Assembly: GCA_037157565.1 (NCBI GenBank)
Contig: JAZHRO010000019.1
Coordinates: 19,590,001 to 19,654,000 of the forward strand
Source: Thalassia testudinum
Lineage: Eukaryota > Streptophyta > Magnoliopsida > Alismatales > Hydrocharitaceae
Length of the DNA: 64,000 nucleotides
Direction: 5' to 3'
Position 1 is the first letter of the stretch. Each line of letters opens with the position of its first letter. Below are positions 9,435 through 19,588 of the stretch, piece after piece. A model generated the notes under the pieces. That model was not told where the DNA came from and did not search any database. It was given only the letters and a program-made list of their open reading frames with translations. The position numbers and the translations under genes are program-made.

Positions 9435-12105
9435 TGTTACGACTTGATTCCCGGATCCCTACATCACCCAAGATCGGCTTGCCTCGACTAATCCCAAGAC
9501 CTAGTCGTCCAACAAGAAATAACCATAATGTAGGAAAGTAAACCACATTCGCATATGCAATATAACTATGCAGAAAAAATGTACAAAGCAGTAAAGGAAA
9601 GTAAATCTACTATTCCACTACATACCACCACAACAATAAAACAACAGAAACGGAAGTAAACAGTAGAGACAAATAGTAACTAGAAGTCTAATGCTTACTA
9701 CAACAGTAAAGGAATAGCAAGGAATGCTGAAAACTATGGCTGGGCTCGACTGGGCCCAGCACCCTTTGCAGTCGGAAGCTCAGGCTGCTCAATTCCTGGT
9801 CCTGAATAGTATTATGAAAAGATAGAGTTAGCGAACGCTGAGTAGAGTAATATCTATACTATCTAAAATAGTAAAAGCAACAGGTTTAATTCTCTTTTCT
9901 CTTTATCTATTTTATGTGTATTTCCTTTTCACCCATTTTACTCAAATATCCAGATATTCTTGATCTTGCAAGTTCCTTATGAGAACGATCTTGATTGCAG
10001 TCTTTTCCGTAGAGTAGAAGGTACACATAGTGCTCTCTTGGCCGAGAGAGTCCCCCGTGGTAGTCCTACACCTAGTCAACCACCCCGAGGTCACTGTCCA
10101 GAAGTAGCGGTGACTACGGCACACGTGATAAGCGCACGAGTAGCTACCCCACACTGACACGTAGTCAGTCATTTCCGCTAGCGGGTACGTCCAAAGTACA
10201 GCACGGAATAGTATAGGGCCTTGCCCTTCTCAGAATAGGGGTCTTGCCCATCAGAATCAAATAGGGGTCTTGCCCCTCCACAGTCCGTGCACCCTCGTCT
10301 GACTACCTCGGTTTGCCCAAAGGGCCTAACAAGTCGGTGTAGGGTGGCTAGCTGAACCTTGGGCCCAATGGGGTGGCTAGCTCCCTCCCTACACTAGTAG
10401 CTCACCTCGGTACCGCGTACATGAGGGCCAACAGGAGTCGGTGTAGAGTGGCCAATCCTAACCCTGTGCCTCAACCCAAGGGCGGCTAACTCCGCTCTAC
10501 ACGAAAAGGGGATAGTAGCTCTCCTTGGTACCACGTACTCAAGGGCCAGCACACTCCCCGTCTACATTACAGGTTTCCATCTAACCATAGGAGTTCCAGT
10601 CCTAATTCCCCGTAGGGTTCACGTTCATGTTCACCCCATTTATTCCGATCCTGATTTCACCATTCACAATTCATTTCTCGTCCATAAATAGGCAGCTTAT
10701 GTTTCCATAATTCGATACATGCAACTGGTGATTTCATAAGTAATTGTTCATAATTTATAGGCAACTCATAATTATAATATAGGCAATTCCTAACAGTTTA
10801 GCTCAATCATGCATGCAAGTACATTATACAGCATAAACGGTTCGTTCATTTCTCTATCCTAGGGTTCCATTGGCTATTTCTACACGCACATTCATATTTA
10901 AGTATCATTAACAGAATTAACCACTCTACCAAACAATTCAAGAGTAATGGGAGCTCGAACCGTAGACCCAGGCGTCTCTACAAGCCCCAAACAAGCAGAA
11001 GGCTGAAACCCTATACCAGGGAATACATCACAAAAGGAGGGTTCAGAACAGTGTACCAAGGTCTCTAGTACATAGAGAAACTCGTAAGGAAACTATAGGT
11101 ACTTCGTTTGCATAAAACGGACCCCGATCACACCCCAAACGTGTCAAAAATGTGCCTACTGTTCAAAATTAGACGTCTAGGAACAAGTCCAGACGTCTCA
11201 AAAGGTACCAGAACCTTACCTTAAGTCCTTGCAGTGTCCTCAAACGTCCATGTCTCCTCTGCGATTGTCTGAAGGCAGTTGCAGATGTCGGACAACGCCT
11301 CCGGTCATCTGGAAGTACCTCTGGACGTCTGGTGATCTGATCAGACATCCAAAAGTGCGTGGAAAAGTGTTCTGCGCTCCTTCCCAAGGCTGCTCCTACA
11401 TACGACAATTGCAGCCCCTAAATTAGACCAAACGTGCATCTGCAGTGAGGCCTGCATGGCCATAACCGCGAAAAGGAACATACCTTCACGATAAATGAGC
11501 TTTCAGATGTCTGTCCTTAACTCCAGACATCCAGGTGCTCTGTCAGCCGTCTAGACTTCGCTCCAGACATCTAATACTGGAAAACTTCCAATACCAGAAC
11601 CTCCTCCCAGCTCTCTCCACTACGCTCCGCCAAGTGCCGCCGCAGCTCCAGCCACTGCAGATGGTCGGGAGGTTGCCTCCCAGAGTTCTCTCCTCCTCCT
11701 GCACGCGCCCGTGGTGGCCGTGTGATATCCATCGAGCTTCCACCAAAGCTCTCTAACCTCAACCTATTCCCCTCCTCCCGCACTCTCCTCCTTCTCCCTC
11801 TCACTCTCCCTTGGTCGCCTCCTCTCGCCACTCCAGCAAGCTCAGAAGGTGATGGCGGTGGTGTGTGGAGTGGAGAGGAGAGGAAGGGAGGGGATTAAAT
11901 AGATGGCGTGGGGGGGTTTTAGGGCTCGGGGAAAGATGGGAATGGAGAGAGATGAAGAAGGTCTTGCGCGTCGCTCGCGCGTAGGGCGCAATGTGCGTAC
12001 AAAATTTTCATTTTCAGACATCCGATAAAGGGTCCAGACGTCTGGACAGACGTCTGACTGAGACTCCAGATGTCTTAAAAGACTAAAAGTGTGATGGCCA
12101 TTACA
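9435..12105 (-). repeat. 5' LTR of the two-LTR chromovirus
   Basis: Starts TGTTACGACTTG on the plus strand and ends GGCCATTACA at 12105, before the target duplication AGAAA. It is collinear with the 3' LTR at 2243-4930 with many scattered differences, including a missing block around 10861 compared with 3661-3695. The two LTRs were identical at insertion, so this divergence makes it an old insertion. AGACGTCT-type sites cluster near 11170-11345, 11505-11575 and 12015-12075. Confidence 0.9.
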
Positions 12106-12110
12106 AGAAA

Positions 12111-12867
12111 CTATTCTCCAATAAAATATAATTCCAACGATCCTCTTAATATATAAGATCATTCGAGTATGCTATTGATGCAAAGAATTCTAGTGGAGTC
12201 TTCAAGCTTATCTGAGCTTATTCCATGCTTCCCCTATGTGTTCATCATCTCATCTTCATGTCCACAAAGCTATTGTAACAAAAAAGGGTAGAACTCAGAT
12301 CAATTTTCGGTACCCATACAATTAAATCGTTTTGAATGTCTACAATATGTCAACAAATACCGATAGAGAATTTTGAAACAAGAAATTTAATCTTATGTTT
12401 ATTAGATATCCCACCGCTAATGGAAGTACCTAATTTGCTATTAACTTAACTATAAATCTAATCTCCTTACAATCTACAATATTCTTACTATTTAACATAT
12501 AAATCTAATACTTTCACTCGCTTCAATCGAACTACATACAAGGCACTCTCGTAGAGGTTAACTCACCTAACCAGCAACTCCTATCCCTGTGCTCCATCCA
12601 ACACTTGTTCCTGACTCACAGACCGTTGAAAGGCTTACAAATTGATCTGTGAATAACATTACATCAATCAGTTAAACTCAACTTTCTTCTTTCATGTCCC
12701 CCAATGCAAAGTACCTTCCTAAAGTGAACCAATCATCTACCACCAACCTTAGCTTCTCTCTCCATGGCTTGTCTACGGAAGAGATATCTTTAACTCAATG
12801 ACCTAGGTGACGCTCTTTAACAACTCCCTCGTCAATATAAGCCCAACATCCCTGTGAAATATTAATG
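12111..12867. repeat. 4.3-kb tandem array unit, copy I, middle part
   Basis: Continues the unit interrupted at 2242. It is collinear with 44693-45326 and 48890-49638. No usable ORF. The last five bases (12863-12867, TAATG) are the target duplication of the next solo LTR. Confidence 0.85.
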
Positions 12868-12899
12868 TGTAACGAACGCGTGCCCCAGACATCTTTTAA

Positions 12900-13774
12900 G
12901 ACGTCCGGGAGGTGGCCCAGACGTTGGACCAGACGCCTGGGATCACATCCAGACGACTGACAAGACGTCTGGGATCGTTTCCAGACGTCTGGAAATCCGT
13001 TAATTTCGACACGCGCGGGTCGTCTGCGCGCCTGAGCGCGTAGATTGGATATTCGCTTATTTCCTCTTTCTCTACGGCTGCAGACACCTGCCGCGTCCTC
13101 TCTCTCCTCCTCGCGCGGCCTTAAAAGGCCACGCGCTCCCTCCCGTCGTCTCCACCGTCTCCTCCCTCTTCTCCTTCAGCCAGTGAGCGTGAGCACGAGC
13201 GCGAGGGCGGCAGCGGCGGCCGCAGTGAGTGTGGAGGGGGTGCTGCGTGCGAGAGTGGAGCTCTGCCGTGAGGGCGAGCTCGCCGGGGCTGCTAGGGCCG
13301 GCAGGCGGAGGGCGCAGGGGGCGCGGAGGGGGGACTGCTGCGTTCTGAGCAGCAGGCGCGCGAGGTGCGACGCGGGCGGCATCGCGAGCGGAGGTCGAGT
13401 GGTGCCCTGATTCTGGAAAAATTTCCAGAATTAGACGTCTGGGTTGATAGCCAGACGGCGAGGGAGACGTCTGGAAGACCTTCCAGACGTCTGAACGGTG
13501 AGTTTTCCGTCTTCTTCTTCCTTCCTGTCGACTGACCGTACTGAGGGAGGGAGATGGGTGTGCGCAGGCTCAGTGATTCGCCATCCAACGCGAATCAGAC
13601 GTCTGTCTGTTGTACCAGACGGCGGGAGAGACCTCCAGATGTCCGGGGTGACCATAGGACGTCTAGGAGATAGGCCAGACGTCCCCGCAGACTTCTGGAC
13701 GTCTGGGAAACCACGCTAAACAAGGTAATTCTCTGATCCACTTTTTAAGACGTCTGGAAGAAGTTCCAGACGTC
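12900..13774. promoter_or_regulatory. Cluster of GACGTC palindromes (CCAGACGTCTGG family) in solo LTR
   Basis: Twelve exact GACGTC hexamers at 12900, 12964, 12984, 13434, 13466, 13486, 13598, 13658, 13678, 13698, 13749 and 13769, most inside longer palindromes such as TTCCAGACGTCTGGAA. Spacing is often about 20 bases (12964/12984, 13466/13486, 13658/13678/13698, 13749/13769). GACGTC is the C-box type ACGT core bound by plant bZIP factors, so a role as an enhancer array is possible. That role is inferred; the repetition is directly seen. Confidence 0.7.
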
Positions 13775-14070
13775 TGATTTTGCACAGTGTCGTCGTTTTG
13801 ACCCGTTTAGGGCCCGTTCGGGTTTCGTTTTCCACGATTCGAGTTGCGTTCTTTTCAGAATTAATTCCTCTACCCGTCTACAGTAGCTATACACTGTTTT
13901 AAGATACTCCTTGTGTTTGATCCTTGTGATAGGACCCCGTTCTGTTGCAGTCTCGGGGGTCGCGGAGGCATGCGGGATTCCCGACCATGCCCCCATTTCT
14001 CCCGTTGTACCTGGTAGAGTGGCTTTAAGTTATTAATAAAATCTGTTAAATTATGGAACCATAAATAGAA

Positions 14071-14223
14071 CCTAGGACATTGCATGAATCCTAGGAATGA
14101 GAAATAGATGGAATGATAGCTCCTAGGTGTTGCATGAATCCTAGGGCTGGAAAACTAGATTGTATGATAAATCCTAGGATATGGCATGAATCCTAGGATG
14201 GGAACACTAGTGGAATGTTTAAT
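14071..14223 (+). repeat. Three-copy 51-bp tandem repeat with CCTAGG palindromes
   Basis: Units begin at 14071, 14122 and 14173, each starting CCTAGG and containing GCATGAATCCTAGG. Other LTR copies in the window (for example 18320-18345, 39108-39120, 43431-43460) have only one such unit, so this copy has a local expansion. Confidence 0.8.
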
Positions 14224-15561
14224 ACTGCAGTTCTGGAAAATGGAAAGAGATACAAAGCTGCCTGTAATTTGAATTAACAGCTGCTTGTTGTGAATAAATA
14301 ATGTGGTTGAGAACATGGGTTGTAAGAATGTGAAACTGGAAAATGAAACCTGGATGTTTGAGTAAAAAGGATGGAACCCTTCGGGGAAGTAGGAGTAGAA
14401 CTCCTGGAAAGTGAATGGAATAGTATTGGGGAAGTGAGCTGGCCCTTGAGTACGGAGTACCAAGGAGAGCGACTGTCCCCCTGTTTAGTGCAGAGCGGAG
14501 CCAGCCGCCCCAGGGACCCGGGGTTAGGACTGGCCACTCTGTACCGACTTGTTGGCCCTCGCGTACGTAGTACCGAGGAGAGATACTAGTGTAGGGAGGT
14601 ACTAGCTACCCCACGGGCCCCGGGGTTCTGCTAGCCTGCCACACCGACTTGTTAGGCTCGCTGGGGCAAACCAGGGTAGTCAGGCGAGGGTGCGCGGACT
14701 GTGGAGGGGCAAGGCCCCGGCTTGGTTACTGTGGAGGGGTTGGACCCCTGTTACTGAGAGGGCTCTGCCGTGGACTGGTTCCGTGCTGTGCTTTGGGCGC
14801 ACCCGTTAACGGAAACGACTGACCGCGTGCCAGTACGGGTTAGCTACTTGTGCGTTTATCGCGCGTGCCGTAGTCACCGTTACGTCTGTCAGTGACCTTG
14901 GGGTGGTTGACTGAGGGTGGGATCACCACGGGGGACTCTCCCGGCCAGGAGAGCACCACGTGCTACTTCTACTTTTTGGAAAAGACTACAATCAAGATCG
15001 TTCCCACGAGGAACATTCGAGATCAAGAAAAAGATCTGGGGAATAAATGAAATAGTGAGACAACTGAAAGATGTGAATAAAGAAAGTAATCGAACATAAC
15101 AGCTACTGTACACTCTACTATTGTCTTTAGTTAGTTGCCACTCTACTCAGCGTTTTGCTGACGTGTTACACTCGTTACCTATTTCAGGACCAGGTGTTGA
15201 GCAGCCAGGGTCAGCGGCTGCAGAGGATGCTGGGCCGAGTAGGGTCCAGTAGAGTTACCACTGTTTCTTGTACCTCTTTTTGTTCCGTTATAGTGGGTAG
15301 TTCTTGTTTCCGCTGTACTTTTCTTTACCTGCAGTTCATATTTAGTTATGAATGTTGTTCTGCTGTTGTGGTGGTATATACTGTAGTAGTTTCTTTCCTT
15401 GCTGCTGTATTTTCTTACTGTTAGTTATATTCATGTTGAATGTGGTTTATTTTACTGCTCTTTTGGTTACTTTCTCGTTGGACGACTAGGTCTTGGAATT
15501 AGTTGAGTCGGTCCGGTTCTCGTGTCTCGTAGGGGCTCGGGAACCGGGTTGTTACATAATG

Positions 15562-16894
15562 GAAGAATGATTTAACTAAAATCAAGCTTGCTAAGATAAT
15601 CAAAACTGTAAATACAACCTACCAATCTTATTATGACAAGACATGATTTAGAAGTTCTTCCTCCTAATGGAGATGCAAATTTTCTCAATAGTCAATTTGC
15701 TCTAATGGATGGGGAATGGTGTTTCAAAAAATTACTGCCTTGGTAATGTTCAACATGTGTGCACAGTTGGCCTTCACCCTCCAACAATCTTTCTAGACCA
15801 ATATTCCTACCACTATTCTCCTAAGCACATATTTTCTACAGGGCTCACATAAGTACTGTGCATCCTTCAAGACCACCATTTTCCTAGTTTTCTAGAGCAA
15901 ATTGACACCACATTTGGCACTATTTCGAGCAACGATTTCAGCCTTGTTGGTTGGCCTACTTATGGTAGGGATTCAATATGAAGGGTGATGAGAACCTAGA
16001 TATGGTAGGGTTTCAATATGAAGAGACACGAGAGTTGAGAGATTAGGGTGAGCAAAATAAGGAGTCCTAGACAATCTATCCCGACCTGATTACAACACTT
16101 CTTAACATATGTTTTCTAATTATATGCTAATAGGTTGTTCAATGAAAAATTTTTTTATGACATTGATAAGTAAATTTTTTTTAAAATCTTTAGATCGAGA
16201 ATGTGTTACAGTAGAGTGCATCATATTCCTTTTTTTAAGAATATTATTGTCTATTATGCCTGTAGTATTCAAAGGATATGTTGATGCCGGACATAAAAAA
16301 ATTAAAGCCAGCTATAAATGAGCCTAACTTCTTGATAATTGACTAAATAATGCTTCATTTTTCCTGATATATATGTTTAATGTGATCTTATTTCTCTCTG
16401 ATTGCCATTTCGTAGAACATAGCAGACAAAAGTGTACACAGGATTGAGAGATATCATATCTCGATACAAATCTTTTCATTTAAAATAAATGGTTTTATAA
16501 ACGTGCCAGACTTTGTCCATCATTTCTTTGGGTCAGAATTTATTTCGAGCCACTATATATTCTCATTTTGACACCCCAAAAGCACATCCACCACAAATTT
16601 TTGGAGGTTGTTTTTCCTAAAAGGTGGGCACATCCTAATCCTTGCCTTAGATTGATAAGCCATGGACATATATGCTATCATTAGGAATGAGAGAACTAGC
16701 AAACTTGAGAGGCATCTTGGAATTGCCATGTTTTGAGTATAATTACCAATATAATCTTTCGGTGCCAATGACTTTGAAATGTATGTCGACATTTCATGTC
16801 TTTATAGTAAGCACTTGTAATCCATACAATGGTGTGTTACAAATGGAAAGTTAAAAAATTTTTACCTATCTATTGTCATATTGTAGCTGTTACA
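15562..16894. repeat. 4.3-kb tandem array unit, copy I, last part
   Basis: Collinear with 21815-23130, 45327-46660 and 49639-50056. Short open frames of 60-80 codons occur on both strands and partly recur between copies (for example near 16553-16792 on the minus strand and 46330-46563). They carry no family signature I recognise and are broken differently in each copy. The last five bases, TTACA (16890-16894), are the target duplication of the next LTR. Confidence 0.85.
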
Positions 16895-19583
16895 TGTTAC
16901 GACCTGGTTCCTGAATCCCTACAGGACCCAAGATCGGCTCAACTCGACTAATCCCAAGGCCCAGTCGTCCAACAATAAATAATCGAAAAGTAGGAAAATA
17001 AACCACATTCACTATGCAATGTAACTAACAGTAAAAGTGTACAAGCAGTAAATGAAGTAAAAGCTGCTAGCCACCACAATAACAGGAAAGTAGAACAAAA
17101 GTACAGTAACAAGAACAGTAAGCAAAAGTTTGAAACTCACTAGCGGAAAAAAAAGTACAACCATAGTACAAAAACTGTTGCTGGGCTCGACTAGGCCCAG
17201 CACCCTCTGCAACCGATAACTCGGGCTGCTCAACTCCTAGACCTGTAAAGGGTTATGAGAAATCAGAGTCAGCGAACGCTAAGTAGAGTGGTAACTAGAC
17301 TATCTAAAGTAGTAAAAGCTAGTAGGTAAATTTATCTTTTCCAGTTATTTCTTCTACAAGTGATTTCTTTTCACCCCATTGGTTTACTTTCAGATTTCTT
17401 TCTTGATATCAGATGTTCCTCATGGGAACGATCTTGATTGCAATCTTTTCCGAAGAGTAGAAGGTACACGTGGTGCTCTCCTGGCCGAAAAAGTCCCCCG
17501 TGGTAGTCCTACAGCCAGTCAACTACCCCGAGGTCACAGACAGACGTAGCGGTGACTACGGCACGTGCGATAAGTGCATGGGTAGCTACCCTGCACTGGC
17601 ATGCAATTAGTTGTTTCCGCTAGCAGGTATGCCCAAAGTACAGCAGGAACAGTATAGGCCCTAGTCCTCTCAGCAACAGGGGTCTAGCCCCTCAAAACCA
17701 AACAGGGGTCTCGCCCCTCCACAGTCCGCACACCCTTGTCTGACTACCCCAATTTGTCTAGAGGGCCAAACAAGTCGATGTATGGTGGCTAGCTGAACCC
17801 TGGGCCTTGTGGTGTGGCTAGCTCCCTCCCTACACTAGTAGCTCACCTTAGTACTGTGTACACGAGGGACAACAGAAGTCGGTGTAGAGTGGCCAATTCT
17901 AACCCCAGGTCCCAACCCAAGGGTGGCTAGCTTCACTCTACAATTAAAGGGGATAGTCGCTTTCCTTGGTACCACGTACTCAAGGGCCAGCACACTTCCC
18001 GTCCACATTCTAGACTTTTCCATCTTACCATAGGAGCTCTACTCCTAACTCCCTGTAAGGTTCATGCTCATGTTCATCAAATTATTCCAAACCAGATTTC
18101 ATCATTCATAATTCAGTTCTTGTTTATACATAGGCAGCTCATATTTTCATAATTTAATACATGCAACAAGTGATATCACAGGTAACTGTTTAGTTATCTC
18201 AGGCAGCTCATTTTCTAACAGGCAGCACATACTTATTTACAGGCAGTGGCTAACAATTTAGCTCATTCATATATATACAATTACAATTACATAGAAAAAT
18301 TGGTTCAACCATTTCTCTGTCCTAGGGTTATTGTCACATCCTAAGTTTCCAGTTGACTAATTTTCATAGATGCATTCATATTTAATAAGTATAACAGGGG
18401 TGGACCACTCTACCAGACAATCCGGGAGTACTGGGGGCTCGAACTGCAGACCCACGTGCTTCTGCAAGCCCTAAACACGCAACAGGTCAAAGTCCTATAC
18501 CAAGGAACACAACACAATAGAATGTTTAGCACAGTATATAAAGGTCTCCAACATGTAGAGGAACTCACAAGGAAACCACAGATATTTCATTTGCGTAAAA
18601 AAGATCTTGGTCAGACTTTAAACGGGTCAAAAACGTGTCTACAAACCCAAATCAGACATCTGGAAACAAGTCTAGATGTCTTAAAAGTCATTAGAGACTC
18701 ACCTCAGGTTCCTGTGATGATCTCAAATGTCTAGAACTCCTCTGTGACCTTCTGGACTCAATTCCAAATGTCCGACTAGTCCTCCGGTCATCTGGGAACG
18801 TCTCAGGTCGTCTGGTCAACTGTCCAGACATCCAAAAAATGTGGAAGGGCGTGTTGCGTGCCTTCCCAAAGCTGCTCCTATGCACGACAGAGTAGAGTAC
18901 CATTTTTAGCCAAGCAAATCACACCTGCGGTGCGGCCTGCATGGCCGTAACCGTGAGGAAGACATACCTTCGCAATACACTTGCTTTTAGATATCTGGTG
19001 TCGTCGCTAGACGTCTTGCCCATCATCAGGGAGGAACTCCAGACGTCTGATACTAGAAAACTCCAGTACCAGACTGTGCTCCCACTTCTCTCGCCGCGCT
19101 CCAACGTAGCTCGACCCGCTCCACTGCAGCTCCGACCGCTGCAGCATGTCGGGGACGATGCCCCGACGCTCTCCTGCTCCTGCACGTGCCATGGTGGCCA
19201 TGCGGACCTCCGGTGAGCTTCCACGAGGCTCGTGACCTCGGCCTTCTCCTTCTCATCATGCCCGCTCCTCTTCCTCACTCTCGCTCTCTCTCTCTCTCGC
19301 ACGCCTCAGCTCACGGCAGTGGAGTGGGGAGGATGGTGGTTGTGGTGGAGTGAAGAGGAGAGGAGAAGGGCCTCTTTTATAGGCTGGAGGGTTAGGGTTC
19401 GGTGGGGGAAAAAGAGAAGAAAGGAGAGAAAGAGAAGGGCTGCACACTGCCTGCGCGCAGAACCAAAAGTGCGTATAGATTTTTCAATTTCTAGACATCC
19501 GAGAAGGGGTCCAGATGTCTGGCCAGACATCTGACCAACAATCCAGACGTCTTAAAAGGCTCAAATCAGAACGGGTCTTTACA
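16895..19583 (-). mobile_element. Solo LTR, chromovirus (Tekay-like), minus orientation
   Basis: A 2689-bp LTR starting TGTTACGACCTGG and ending GGGTCTTTACA on the plus strand, flanked by the perfect duplication TTACA (16890-16894 and 19584-19588). It has no internal region. In element orientation U3 starts at 19583, AGACGTCT-type sites lie at about 19490-19550, a telo-box and TATA box at 19375-19400, and a second palindrome cluster at about 18650-19060. It serves as a good reference for the damaged copies further right. Confidence 0.92.
19375..19400 (-). promoter_or_regulatory. LTR core promoter: TATA box with upstream telo-box
   Basis: The minus strand reads GAACCCTAACCCT, then CCAGC, then CTATAAAAGAGG. 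The TATA box is at 19375-19382 and the AACCCTA box at 19391-19400, about 200 bases from the U3 start. The arrangement recurs in four other LTR copies. Confidence 0.6.
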
Positions 19584-19588
19584 TTACA

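Larger units (their letters stand above)
2243..12105 (-). mobile_element. Two-LTR chromovirus (Ty3-type, Tekay/Del-like), defective
   Basis: A 9.86-kb element flanked by the perfect 5-bp duplication AGAAA (2238-2242 and 12106-12110). Long LTRs (2243-4930 and 9435-12105, about 2.67 kb each) bound a 4.5-kb internal region. On the minus strand its order is primer site, gag, protease, reverse transcriptase, RNase H, integrase and a chromodomain-like tail, which is Ty3 order. Long LTRs and the chromodomain-type tail fit the Tekay/Del lineage. The coding region has many in-frame stops, at least one frameshift in integrase, and no nucleocapsid zinc knuckle, so this copy cannot be autonomous. The lineage is inferred by eye; another chromovirus clade is possible. 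Confidence 0.92.
12868..15556 (+). mobile_element. Solo LTR, chromovirus (Tekay-like), plus orientation
   Basis: A 2689-bp LTR starting TGTAACGAACG and ending GGGTTGTTACA, flanked by the perfect duplication TAATG (12863-12867 and 15557-15561). No internal region is present, so it was left by LTR-LTR recombination. It is more GC-rich and less decayed than the minus-oriented copies and keeps many intact CpG sites. Its U3 and the region after a TATA-like CTTAAAAGG (about 13119-13128) hold the densest GACGTC palindrome cluster in the window. Small GC-rich open frames here are not credible genes. Confidence 0.92.

Noticed and set aside
12868..13790. A CRISPR-like array, from regularly spaced palindromes
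   Set aside because: Repeats are only 8-12 bp, spacing is irregular beyond pairs, there are no cas genes, and the sequence is clearly a plant LTR with target duplications.
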